Notes under the pieces: generated by a model | What the model saw: the letters and a program-made list of their open reading frames with translations, nothing else | Database searches by the model: none | What the model was told of the DNA's origin: nothing | Assembly: GCF_030814315.1 (NCBI RefSeq) | Contig: NZ_JAUSUV010000008.1 | Location: 148,230 to 212,229 of the forward strand | Direction of reading: 5' to 3' | DNA: 64,000 nucleotides | DNA from: Croceifilum oryzae | GTDB taxonomy: Bacteria; Bacillota; Bacilli; Thermoactinomycetales; Thermoactinomycetaceae | Program-made: the position numbers and the translations under genes | Shown: piece by piece, positions 43,213-50,648 of the stretch | How positions within the stretch are numbered: position 1 is the first letter of the stretch | Layout: each line of letters starts with the position of its first letter

Positions 43213-44361
43213 CTAGTTCCCGAATAGGAAGTCGTCCAATTTTTTGGCGGCTTCTTTTTGCATGTTAGGAGTTACATGGGAGTAGGTATCCATAGTGATA
43301 GAGATGGTCGAATGCCCTAATCGCTCTGAAACGATCTTCGGATGCTCTCCTTGGTGTAACAATAACGTTGCATGTGAGTGGCGTAGGTCGTGAAATCGGA
43401 CATGTGGAATATCTAACTTTTTAACTAATCTACCGAACTCTCTGGATACATAATCAATGTTAACAGGACTTCCATCTTTGTTAGCCATAACGAGATCATG
43501 ATTTTGATAATAAACGCCTAACTCTTGTTTATGTTGAGCTTGTTTTTCCAGTTGAACCTTCAGCATTTCTATTACAGCATTGGAGACTGCAATGGATCGA
43601 CGACTCCCATGTGTTTTTGTGGCTTTCCTAATGACAAGCCCTTTTCCCTTTAAACGCTGAATGGTTTGCCTTATAGCAAAGGTTTGATTAGAAAAGTCAA
43701 CATCGCACCATCTTAAAGCAAATATTTCTCCTCTTCGCATCCCCGTGGTTATAGCTAGGAAAACGGATTCATAGAAATATTTCCCCTTGGCTCCTTCAAG
43801 GAGTGTATATATATCCTCCTTTGTTAACACATTAAACTCTTTCTTCTCTGATCGTGGGGGAGTAGCTGATTTCGCTGGATTGACCTTGAGTACTTGTAGT
43901 TTAACTGCAAACTCAAGGGCTTGATGTATTAAGCGATGGTGAGCTAGTACAGATCGTGCTGAAAGTCCCCCTGTCCCGTCTTTACGTCCTTTTGTCAGTT
44001 TTTTAAAGTAATAGTTTTGAAAATGCATGGGCTTCAAGTTATCCATAGTAATGTTACCAAGTTCAGGACTCACATGCTCCATAGCAATAAATTGGTATTC
44101 TTCAAATGTTCTCGGTGCACAGTTTGTTTGAGCATAATTTGTTAGCCAAGTAGAAAGAAATTCTTTGAAAGAAATTTTAGATGGCTCAACATATAGTCCT
44201 TGATTGAACTCATGAATTTTTGCAATCATTGCTACTTCTGCTTCTTTTTCTCCTTCGTATCCAGAAAACCATTTTTGCTGACGTTTTCCAGTTTCGGGAT
44301 CTCGACCAATATCAATTACAAAACAATACTTGTTTCCGCGTCTGCGTACATGACCCCTCAT
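43213..44361 (-). CDS. int: Tyrosine integrase of the tRNA-Ser element
   Basis: The 382-residue recombinase has an N-terminal AP2-like arm-binding part, a SAM-like core-binding domain (KISFKEFLSTWL) and a catalytic domain with Arg in TGMRRGEIFAL, His-x-x-Arg in HDLRHSHATLLL, His in LGHSTISIT and Tyr in MDTYSHVT. All catalytic residues are present, so it should be active. GGAGGAAATTATC precedes the ATG. It catalyses entry into and exit from tRNA-Ser. Confidence 0.94.
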   Translation of the reverse strand: MRGHVRRRGNKYCFVIDIGRDPETGKRQQKWFSGYEGEKEAEVAMIAKIHEFNQGLYVEPSKISFKEFLSTWLTNYAQTNCAPRTFEEYQFIAMEHVSPELGNITMDNLKPMHFQNYYFKKLTKGRKDGTGGLSARSVLAHHRLIHQALEFAVKLQVLKVNPAKSATPPRSEKKEFNVLTKEDIYTLLEGAKGKYFYESVFLAITTGMRRGEIFALRWCDVDFSNQTFAIRQTIQRLKGKGLVIRKATKTHGSRRSIAVSNAVIEMLKVQLEKQAQHKQELGVYYQNHDLVMANKDGSPVNIDYVSREFGRLVKKLDIPHVRFHDLRHSHATLLLHQGEHPKIVSERLGHSTISITMDTYSHVTPNMQKEAAKKLDDFLFGN

Positions 44362-44367
44362 TGATAA

Positions 44368-44477
44368 TTTCCTCCTTATATGGCTGTTTGATCTTTCAAT
44401 GGGGGATACTTCGAACGAATCTTACCCGTTGTCTCATCTTTCTCAATCCCCATCAGCTTCCATGCAATCTTCCTTCT
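44368..44477 (-). pseudogene. Duplicated 3' end of the rep gene (about 110 bp)
   Basis: This stretch matches 44855-44964 with few changes. It encodes the last 35 residues of the Rep protein (RRKIAWKLMGIEKDETTG) in a frame with no gene start. The two copies flank the small zinc-finger gene. Confidence 0.85.
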
Positions 44478-44494
44478 GCACTGACCCTCGCACT

Positions 44495-44848
44495 TTATAT
44501 CCTCCCGACCATTATTCGACTTTCTGCCATTTCGTATAGCCTTTCTTTGGTTCGATGTGGATCCATTCTCAAAGCAAGTTTAACGGCTGAATCAACATCA
44601 TCTGAAGTAAAACCGATTATGTCTCTGATCTCTTCGTTTGTTTCATATTCATAGATCATGTCAATAGCATGATGATATAGGGCGGTTTGGATAATGAGAA
44701 GCTCTTTCCTTGATACGTCTTTGATTTCATGAGCCGCCTTGCAATCTGAACAGATATAGCCCCTCATCTCATCGGTTTTCCATCTACCTAATCCATGTTC
44801 ACAATGAATACAGCCTTGGAACAAACCCGTGTCATATTCTTTCATCAT
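44495..44848 (-). CDS. Small CxxC zinc-finger protein of the element
   Basis: The 117-residue protein has two CxxC motifs (CIHCEHG and YICSDCKAAHE) near its start and a helical rest. GGAGGAAACAACT precedes the ATG. It stands between two copies of the rep 3' end, so it probably came in with a duplication. Its function is unknown; a DNA- or RNA-binding role is possible. Confidence 0.6.
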   Translation of the reverse strand: MMKEYDTGLFQGCIHCEHGLGRWKTDEMRGYICSDCKAAHEIKDVSRKELLIIQTALYHHAIDMIYEYETNEEIRDIIGFTSDDVDSAVKLALRMDPHRTKERLYEMAESRIMVGRI

Positions 44849-44854
44849 TAGTTG

Positions 44855-44964
44855 TTTCCTCCTTATATGGCTGTTTGGTCTTTCAATGGTGGATACTTCG
44901 AACGCATCTCACCCGTTGTCTCGTCTTTCTCAATCCCCATCAGCTTCCATGCAATCTTCCTTCT
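44855..44964 (-). repeat. Second copy of the rep 3'-end repeat
   Basis: This is the true 3' end of rep and its downstream bases. It lies 487 bases from the copy at 44368. Confidence 0.85.
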
Positions 44965-46008
44965 TTGCTTCCACAGCTCATCATCCCGTTCTTGCTTCAC
45001 CTCCTTATACTGGTCAATCATCATGAAATCTTTCTCTGTTAGGCGTGAAACGGCTTTCTTCACAAAATCTAGTAAGAACTCTTCGGATTCTGCTTCCACA
45101 ATGGTTGCTAAGGTAGGGGCTACCTGACGATCCAACCATTCAAGTCTCGTTTCAACTGTTCGTTCCTTCGGAAGCTCGGTCAGCTTGATCTTTTCCGCAT
45201 CCCCAATGAACTGCTCCCACTTCTTCCAAGTCTTCCAGCGGCTTTTATTGCTGTCAGTTCCCTGAACCGTGAAACGTACATAGTGATTCAAGACTCCCGT
45301 TGCCACTTCTCCTACCTTCATTCCATTGACTAGCAACCAAGCCACCTTGGTAGCCCGTTCATCCTTCAATTCGAGTTCGGTACGATTCCAAAACTCAATG
45401 CCCTCTAGTTCTGACTCTTTGTCATTTCCAAGTGCTTCCTTGAGCTTGTCATAGAACCTGACCTTGAGAAGGGAAGAGGTAGAGCCTATATACAGCGTTT
45501 GACCGCGTCTATAGCCATCCTTGAGCCGGATCTTTTCATAGTTGGTGGCTTCCTTGAATTTAGATTGAACCTCTCCCTTCTTGATCTTCTTTTCAATCTC
45601 AGGAATGAGAAAGTACCCTCTGAAGTCATCAATGGCAAGATCGATTCTTGTGATGTTCGAATTCAAATCAAGCACCATTGCGAAAAGCTGAACCCAGCTT
45701 CTTTTTCCATGTCCCTCATACTCACGGCAACCTTGACCACCCATTTCTAAACAAATCCCCATGTTTTCGTTTCCTTCGTAATAGACTGCGATATTTCCGA
45801 GTCTTAGTGACTTGCGATAGCCATACATTCCAGAATCCATTTTAAAAAAGTCATCCATTTTCAAGTCCAAAATGCCTACAACTAAATCTTCCAAACCGAT
45901 ATTTTGAAAACTGGCACGAAACCAGTCTATAAGCGCTCTTAAGCCCTGTTCCGATGTATTTTGTGCCCCCGTGTTACAGGACGGGGGCGAAATGCTTTTT
46001 GTTAGCAT
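44863..46008 (-). CDS. Rep_trans/NicK-like replication initiator or relaxase
   Basis: The 381-residue protein resembles the replication-initiation factor family that includes NicK/MobT relaxases of ICEs and Rep proteins of pT181-type plasmids: ALIDWFRASF near the start, LDLNSNITRIDLAIDDF with acidic residues and QTLYIGSTSSLLKVRFYDKL with the likely nicking Tyr. It should nick an origin for rolling-circle replication and mobilisation. GGAGGAAGC precedes the ATG, which overlaps the dcm stop by 7 bases. The C-terminus (about 110 bp) is duplicated downstream. Confidence 0.8.
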   Translation of the reverse strand: MLTKSISPPSCNTGAQNTSEQGLRALIDWFRASFQNIGLEDLVVGILDLKMDDFFKMDSGMYGYRKSLRLGNIAVYYEGNENMGICLEMGGQGCREYEGHGKRSWVQLFAMVLDLNSNITRIDLAIDDFRGYFLIPEIEKKIKKGEVQSKFKEATNYEKIRLKDGYRRGQTLYIGSTSSLLKVRFYDKLKEALGNDKESELEGIEFWNRTELELKDERATKVAWLLVNGMKVGEVATGVLNHYVRFTVQGTDSNKSRWKTWKKWEQFIGDAEKIKLTELPKERTVETRLEWLDRQVAPTLATIVEAESEEFLLDFVKKAVSRLTEKDFMMIDQYKEVKQERDDELWKQRRKIAWKLMGIEKDETTGEMRSKYPPLKDQTAI

Positions 46009-46763
46009 TTTGCTTCCTCCTTTATCGCTTTTAAAATCGGATAAATCTGTTGCGGAACAACTGCATTCCCTAACGAAATTAATCTACTTTTGTCCAATCT
46101 TGAGAAAAGCCCATCATCCATTCCACGAATTGGGGGTTTATTTTCTTGCCAATATCTTCGGGATACCTTTCCCCCAGACTTCCCGGTAGTGTTTTCCCAT
46201 GACTTCCTTTCGCTTCTGATGGGATTAAAGGCCGGATTGGTTTGTGATTTTGACTGGCTGTTGGAGTGGCCAACAATAAAGATCCTTTTTCTTTCATGTG
46301 GTGCGCCGAATATAGCAGCTGGTAATAGGAACGTCCAAGCGGTGTAACCTTCACTTTCCAAGTCGCTGATAACGGCATCAAGTCCGTTTGTAATATGTCC
46401 TGACACATTTTCACCAAGTACCCATCTGGGTTGGATTTCTCTAATGACTCTAAACATCTCTGGCCATAGGTGACGTGAATCGTTTTCTCCTTCTCGTTTT
46501 CCTGCCAAAGAGAAGGGCTGACAAGGGAACCCTCCTGCCACAAGGTCAATTGTTCTGTAATCATCAATTACACCATCCATTTCGAGTTGTTCTTTTGTAA
46601 TGGTTCGAACATCATCATAAATCGGGATATCTGGAAAGTTCTTTGCAAGTACTTTTTGACAGAATGGTTCGATCTCACAAAAAGCAGCTGTTTCCATCTC
46701 TGCCCAATGAGCTGCTAAAGCGATTCCACCAATACCACTAAAAAGGTCTAATACTCTCATCAT
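46002..46763 (-). CDS. DNA (cytosine-5) methyltransferase
   Basis: The 253-residue enzyme has motif I LDLFSGIGG, motif IV GGFPCQPFS with the catalytic Cys, motif VI ENVSG, motif VIII ERKRIFIVG and motifs IX-X LISLGNAVVPQQ. It is short for the family, with a small target-recognition domain between VIII and IX. No cognate endonuclease gene lies beside it, so it is an orphan that may guard the element from restriction. AAGGAG precedes the ATG. Confidence 0.92.
   Translation of the reverse strand: MMRVLDLFSGIGGIALAAHWAEMETAAFCEIEPFCQKVLAKNFPDIPIYDDVRTITKEQLEMDGVIDDYRTIDLVAGGFPCQPFSLAGKREGENDSRHLWPEMFRVIREIQPRWVLGENVSGHITNGLDAVISDLESEGYTAWTFLLPAAIFGAPHERKRIFIVGHSNSQSKSQTNPAFNPIRSERKSWENTTGKSGGKVSRRYWQENKPPIRGMDDGLFSRLDKSRLISLGNAVVPQQIYPILKAIKEEAKC
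46079..46567 (-). CDS. Possible overlapping gene inside the methyltransferase gene
   Basis: A second frame of 162 codons lies fully within the methyltransferase gene. Its end, KKINPQFVEWMMGFSQDWTK, looks like the FVEWLMGFPxGWT ending of proteins I recall from phages. The similarity can arise because this frame is the shifted reading of the conserved DGLxxRVDRL segment. There is no good ribosome-binding site. It could be dual coding or a long chance frame. Confidence 0.3.
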   Translation of the reverse strand: MMITEQLTLWQEGSLVSPSLWQENEKEKTIHVTYGQRCLESLEKSNPDGYLVKMCQDILQTDLMPLSATWKVKVTPLGRSYYQLLYSAHHMKEKGSLLLATPTASQNHKPIRPLIPSEAKGSHGKTLPGSLGERYPEDIGKKINPQFVEWMMGFSQDWTKVD

Positions 46764-47004
46764 GGATTCTCCTTGTAATCAGAATGTGATAGACCACGTC
46801 GATCCTGTCCGTCCGAAAACTCCATTGGTCTACTAGTTCCTTCACGTTTTTGGCTTGGCAATGGGAGGTGGGATGCGGTTATGAATGCTTTGACCAGTCT
46901 ACATGCTAGTTGGTAGCTGCATGCAGATCCCATATGGGCTTGGCATGTCGGGAAAAGCACCCGACATCTAAGAACTCCCGTTGCTGTCGCTCTTCAATCG
47001 TTTT
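46764..47004 (-). other. Palindrome-rich gap, candidate nick site or origin
   Basis: About 240 bases between the methyltransferase and membrane-protein genes hold ATGTCGGG/CCCGACAT (46946-46968, 7-base loop), CCATATGG, TGCATGCA and further short palindromes. Origins for Rep_trans proteins are often hairpins of this type. A 66-codon frame (46760-46960) crosses it but lacks a convincing start. Confidence 0.45.
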
Positions 47005-47553
47005 CTATCTGAATCTGAAGAGAAACCTACCTAACCAACACCCACCTACTATGAGGATTAGAAAAGACAGCCATCCTACTGTGTAAAGTGCTATGCAAGA
47101 GAGGAAGGCGATCCATAATGACTTCCACGCTTTTTTGGATATGGTGAAATCTACTGTATAGATGTTAAGTGCCTTTTGAATCATCTGGACTACCGTTACC
47201 CATAGAAGGACTAGGCAGAGGGTAAAAACGATGATAACGAGGTGAACGGATATTTTGGTACAAGTTTCTGCAAACCATCTAAGGTGGTCGCCTAGATCAA
47301 GGATATGAGTGTCACTCGTCCATTCCCATTTGTACTGGTATTCAGCATTTGTGGATTCTGGATAGAGATTCGTGATGAATGCCTTTGGTACTTCAATCAA
47401 GATTAGTAGGGGAAGTATGGACGCTAAGACCGTTAATCCTAGCGTCTTCGGGTTGTTCCTTACTTTCAGCCATGTATAAAACATGTGTAGGGTTAAGATG
47501 AGGTAGATTGCCCAACTAGCAAATGAGAGAGCTATATAAAGGAAGGGAGTCAT
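47005..47553 (-). CDS. Membrane protein with four predicted helices
   Basis: The 182-residue protein has four hydrophobic segments (about residues 3-30, 40-62, 100-127 and 148-178). I do not recognise a family. It overlaps the end of the next upstream gene by 4 bases and so belongs to one operon with two small membrane proteins. Genes of this kind are common between the relaxase and regulatory parts of ICE-like elements and may assist DNA transfer. Confidence 0.6.
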   Translation of the reverse strand: MTPFLYIALSFASWAIYLILTLHMFYTWLKVRNNPKTLGLTVLASILPLLILIEVPKAFITNLYPESTNAEYQYKWEWTSDTHILDLGDHLRWFAETCTKISVHLVIIVFTLCLVLLWVTVVQMIQKALNIYTVDFTISKKAWKSLWIAFLSCIALYTVGWLSFLILIVGGCWLGRFLFRFR

Positions 47554-47825
47554 GATATAAACACGCCTTTGAGGGACTTAATTGCATATCGGATGGTGTC
47601 CCCTAACAAGTCAGCTACGCTTGGGCTGACCTTCTTCCCCACGCTAATCCAGTCGTATATTCCTGCGATAATCACCACACAGAGGAGGAATTTACCCCAT
47701 AGAATCAACGTTTCCTTAAATGATCGTTTTCCAAAGTCTTTCACGATTTGATAGGCAAGGAGAACTCCCAAGAATAGAGCGACTATGATAAATGCATTGG
47801 AGAAAAACGTTTGAATGGCTGCCAT
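47550..47825 (-). CDS. Small membrane protein with two predicted helices
   Basis: The 91-residue protein has hydrophobic segments at about residues 10-28 and 42-60. AGGAGGG lies 8 bases before the ATG. It resembles in layout the small TcpD-like conjugation proteins but no motif proves it. Its stop overlaps the start of the next membrane protein gene. Confidence 0.6.
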   Translation of the reverse strand: MAAIQTFFSNAFIIVALFLGVLLAYQIVKDFGKRSFKETLILWGKFLLCVVIIAGIYDWISVGKKVSPSVADLLGDTIRYAIKSLKGVFIS

Positions 47826-47829
47826 GTGG

Positions 47830-47955
47830 TTACCCTCCTCTGATTCGGTTAATGATTTGTTCTGCGATCGCTTTTATTACTAGGGATGATAGACCAACGA
47901 CAGCTCCAATACCTAAACACTTCAACGTTAGTATTACTGATTCAAGCGGATGCAT
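47830..47955 (-). CDS. 41-residue single-helix membrane peptide
   Basis: A frame of 41 codons starts within the end of the preceding gene (14-base overlap) and ends just before the next gene, whose ribosome-binding site AGAGGAGGG it covers. The peptide has one hydrophobic helix (TLKCLGIGAVVGLSSLVIKA). The tight packing supports it as a real coupled gene in the membrane-protein operon. Confidence 0.5.
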   Translation of the reverse strand: MHPLESVILTLKCLGIGAVVGLSSLVIKAIAEQIINRIRGG

Positions 47956-48391
47956 CTTCTATTTCTACCACCTCTCTGGGCTTCCCATATACGTCAATGG
48001 TCATGGTTCTTTTATTGGTGCTCTGTGTCCATTCGCCCGCTTCCTCTTTAAACTTCTCCCAGTTCACTACACCTTTTTGGCTATGGATGAATAGTTTCAG
48101 TTTGATCTCCCGTTCAAAGTTGTTAATGATGACTTGTGCATGATCGAGAGGGATGGTAGAACAAAGGTCTTCGTCTTGTGACTCGTATTCAAACGTTTTA
48201 TGTCCGATCTGTTCCTCATTGTAGGAGACGAGGATGGTTCTTAGGTGCGGTTTCTCTTGGCATTCCTTCATGACCACGTCGTATACATATCGCTTGCCAT
48301 ACTCGTTTAAGCTTTCTTGTTGCCACCTGACCGATCCATCATCGGTGAGCTTCCTCCACAGCGATTTGACGAATTTCAATTTGTCTCTCAT
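47942..48391 (-). CDS. Hypothetical protein of the element
   Basis: The 149-residue protein is charged and soluble, with mixed helix and strand. I do not recognise it. AGGAGAGATG-type site precedes the ATG. The end overlaps the small membrane peptide gene. It sits between the FtsK-gamma-like gene and the membrane-protein set. Confidence 0.55.
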   Translation of the reverse strand: MRDKLKFVKSLWRKLTDDGSVRWQQESLNEYGKRYVYDVVMKECQEKPHLRTILVSYNEEQIGHKTFEYESQDEDLCSTIPLDHAQVIINNFEREIKLKLFIHSQKGVVNWEKFKEEAGEWTQSTNKRTMTIDVYGKPREVVEIEDASA

Positions 48392-48403
48392 GTCTCATCT
48401 CTC

Positions 48404-48709
48404 CTAATCGATTAAGATATCTCTTTGCTTATTTGCCTTCGGTTTGCTTACAATCTCCATTTCTTCCAAACGCTCCATGATCGTAGAGGCTCTGACAAAA
48501 CCAATTCGTAGCTCTCTCTCTAATAGGCGTATCGATATCTTTCTTTTGTTCTTTACTATCTCAATGGCGGCATCGGTCAAGATATCGATATCTCGTTGCT
48601 TTTCTTCGCTTTCCGCTTGCTTCAAACGTAAGAACGTATCTAACTTTTGGTTGATGCCTTCCAGAAGTAATAGCGTGCTTTCATTGGAGCTTCCTTTTAA
48701 AAACCTCAC
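48404..48709 (-). CDS. FtsK-gamma-like winged-helix protein
   Basis: GTG 48709 has AAAGGAG 8 bases before it, giving 101 residues. From about residue 43 the pattern AAIEIVKNKRKISIRLLERE, LRIGFVRASTIMERLEEMEIV matches the gamma domain at the end of FtsK/SpoIIIE that reads short oriented DNA motifs. Here there is no motor domain. A coiled-coil-like N-terminal part precedes it. It may guide a host or helper translocase to the element, or be a regulator. Confidence 0.7.
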   Translation of the reverse strand: MRFLKGSSNESTLLLLEGINQKLDTFLRLKQAESEEKQRDIDILTDAAIEIVKNKRKISIRLLERELRIGFVRASTIMERLEEMEIVSKPKANKQRDILID

Positions 48710-48826
48710 GTTTATCACTCCTTTAAGTGCTGCTGTTGCTGTTAGTGACACTCATTAGGGGGGTCTAGGGTATCTTTTGAGTCTCCAACATGGATAGAAG
48801 AGGGGAGGGGACTAACTGAGTCTCCC

Positions 48827-49090
48827 TCATTTTGTGTTTGTGTACTTAGGTACAAAATCGATCTTTGAATCAAAACCAAAATGAATACGGGCTATATCTC
48901 TACCAAAGAACCGGATGTCTTTTTCGATCACAATCTCTTCATAACCATTCACAACCCGATTCACATATATCTCCATAAGCTCTTTCGCACCATCACCGAG
49001 AATTTTAACTTCTTCTCCATTCTTCAGTACAAACACGAACATATATCGATGATCTATCCCTCTCAAAGGTTGATTGAAGTTAACTGCCAT
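48827..49090 (-). CDS. Hypothetical protein of the element
   Basis: The 87-residue protein has no recognised family. AAAAGGAG precedes the ATG. Its composition (mixed strands, GEEVKILGDG) suggests a small beta-rich fold. The gap 48710-48826 shows no gene. Confidence 0.5.
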   Translation of the reverse strand: MAVNFNQPLRGIDHRYMFVFVLKNGEEVKILGDGAKELMEIYVNRVVNGYEEIVIEKDIRFFGRDIARIHFGFDSKIDFVPKYTNTK

Positions 49091-49145
49091 GTTATGATCT
49101 CCTTTTCAAATTTTCAGTTTTAAGAGTCTGCAATAAGCACAATGT

Positions 49146-49361
49146 TCATTGATAATAGGCTTTTCGATCTGATAAAATGGTTACAGTAGTATTTTTCCTA
49201 GCTTGTTGACTCGCTCTTGCACAGCGGGTCTTTTCTGTTTTCAAGGTACTTTCTAGTTGAACGAATAGGGATAGGAGGGATAATCGACTTCGAGTGGATA
49301 GTTGATGGCTATTGTCGATGTGACAAAATCGATCTACGAGTAGGAATCGCACGGCTTTCAT
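49146..49361 (-). CDS. Doubtful small protein
   Basis: A 71-codon frame rich in Arg, Ser and Leu. AAGGAGG directly touches the ATG; GTG three codons later has better spacing. The composition is unlike the neighbours and the translation may not be real. Confidence 0.25.
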   Translation of the reverse strand: MKAVRFLLVDRFCHIDNSHQLSTRSRLSLLSLFVQLESTLKTEKTRCARASQQARKNTTVTILSDRKAYYQ

Positions 49362-49369
49362 CCTCCTTC

Positions 49370-49561
49370 CTATAGAAAATATGGATACTGCTTACGCTCT
49401 TCCATTAGCTGATCTCGCTCGATTCTCAATTTGTTGATCTTCCTATGGGCTTCTTGTACCTGCTTCAGTGTAGCTCCTCTTGCAACGGCTCTTTTCGCAA
49501 TTTCGAGATGCTCCTGTGAAATGCGTAAAAGTCTTTTGTCAATCTGTTCCGCTCTGCTCAT
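49370..49561 (-). CDS. Small coiled-coil protein of the element
   Basis: The 63-residue protein is almost all helix with heptad-like Leu and Ile (LKQVQEAHRKINKLRIERDQ). GAGGAGG lies 8 bases before the ATG. It overlaps the upstream gene by 23 bases. The function is unknown. Confidence 0.5.
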   Translation of the reverse strand: MSRAEQIDKRLLRISQEHLEIAKRAVARGATLKQVQEAHRKINKLRIERDQLMEERKQYPYFL

Positions 49562-49739
49562 CTTGCGTTCCTCCTCTTTGCTCTGTCTCTAGCATGGTTC
49601 GTATCCTCAACAGAAATTTCTTATCCATATTCAGTGCAAAGACTGCAAACTTTTCAGATGGATGATTCTTGGTAACTACATCTTTCAAATAGTCTAGTGA
49701 TGACAAGCGTTTGTTTATTGCAAATAATATGTCTTCCAT
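49539..49739 (-). CDS. Small hypothetical protein of the element
   Basis: ATG 49739 follows TGGAG by 9 bases, giving 66 residues. The protein is hydrophilic and helical, with a charged tail. Not recognised. It lies between the excisionase-like gene and the coiled-coil gene in the same leftward operon. Confidence 0.5.
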   Translation of the reverse strand: MEDILFAINKRLSSLDYLKDVVTKNHPSEKFAVFALNMDKKFLLRIRTMLETEQRGGTQDEQSGTD

Positions 49740-49758
49740 ACTAATCACTCCATTTCAT

Positions 49759-50031
49759 TTACTGGGCTTGCTGGTCTAGCCATTGTTCAAGTTTTCGTTT
49801 TGGAATAAGCTTTCTGTGTCCGATATCGACAACGGGGAAGTCTGGGCGATTAAGAAGGTCGTAGAGTTTCGAACGACTGATACCGAGTATCTTGGCGGTT
49901 TGCTCTACGCTATAGGTGAGTCTTTCATCCTGTGGTGGCGTATTTTCCATTCTTAGAGTTAGACTGAGTACCTTTTCATTAAGATCTGCTACTGTTTGGA
50001 GCAACTGGAACACGCTTTCTGGTGTGCTCAT
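49759..50031 (-). CDS. Excisionase-like HTH protein
   Basis: The 90-residue protein ends with a MerR-like/excisionase winged helix: LTYSVEQTAKILGISRSKLY, then PDFPVVDIGHRKLIPKRKLEQWL. Such proteins bend the attachment site and steer the integrase to excision. It is the first leftward gene, divergent from the repressor gene, so the two probably share the operators at 50128-50181. Confidence 0.8.
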   Translation of the reverse strand: MSTPESVFQLLQTVADLNEKVLSLTLRMENTPPQDERLTYSVEQTAKILGISRSKLYDLLNRPDFPVVDIGHRKLIPKRKLEQWLDQQAQ

Positions 50032-50127
50032 TTGATATCCCTCGCTTTTAATTGAAGTAGAATCCTAAACAGTGTTATACTGATGGGTGATGAATTATCT
50101 TTAATTTCTGTAATGTCCAATCACTAT

Positions 50128-50181
50128 AACACGAACTATTTGTTCTTATAACACTATAATACACGAACATACAGTTCGTGT
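50128..50181. promoter_or_regulatory. Two operator-like inverted repeats between excisionase and repressor genes
   Basis: ACACGAAC-ATACA-GTTCGTGT (50161-50181) is perfect. ACGAAC-TATTT-GTTCTT (50131-50147) is a weaker copy. Both follow CGAAC-N5-GTTC. A TATAAT lies between them at 50155-50160. They resemble LexA boxes but the spacer is 5, not 4. Confidence 0.7.
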
Positions 50182-50208
50182 CAAAGAGTTTTTTGGAGTG
50201 ATTTCTCA

Positions 50209-50541
50209 ATGTCAAATATTGGATCAAGAGTTAAGAAACTGCGTGAAAAACATTCTCTTACCCAAAAAAAATTAGCTGAAATACTTGGCTATAAAACAGA
50301 CAGAGCTGTTCAATATATCGAACAAGGGAAACGTAATCCAGACTTTGAAGGGTTAATGACATTAGCAAATTACTTTAATGTATCATTAGACTACCTTGTA
50401 GGACGCTCTGACAATCCATCACCACCCAGCGTTGAAATGGAAAATCAAACTGAATTAGATCGACTGCATAGTTTAATAGGGAAACTAAGCACCAAACAAT
50501 TACACTCAATGAATCTCTTTATTGAATCATTTTTAGAATAA
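50209..50541 (+). CDS. Xre-family repressor of the element
   Basis: The 110-residue protein has a Cro/CI helix-turn-helix (IGSRVKKLREKHSLTQKKLA, then DRAVQYIEQGKRNPDF, NYFNVSLDYLVGRSD) and a short helical tail. TTTGGAGTG precedes the ATG. It faces away from the excisionase gene, with two inverted repeats between, a normal lysogeny-type switch. Confidence 0.85.
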   Translation: MSNIGSRVKKLREKHSLTQKKLAEILGYKTDRAVQYIEQGKRNPDFEGLMTLANYFNVSLDYLVGRSDNPSPPSVEMENQTELDRLHSLIGKLSTKQLHSMNLFIESFLE

Positions 50542-50648
50542 AACAAATTATCTGCCTGAATCCGTCATACAACCCGTCAGTTATCCTTCACTTGTAGAGG
50601 GTTAGAAACAACATTCTATATGCGAATACAACTAAAGGAGTGGCAAAG

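Noticed and set aside
46760..46960. 66-codon minus-strand frame before the methyltransferase gene
   Set aside because: It has no convincing ribosome-binding site and runs through the palindrome-rich candidate origin.
50161..50181. LexA box
   Set aside because: The spacer between CGAAC and GTTCG is 5 bases, while the Bacillus LexA box has 4.
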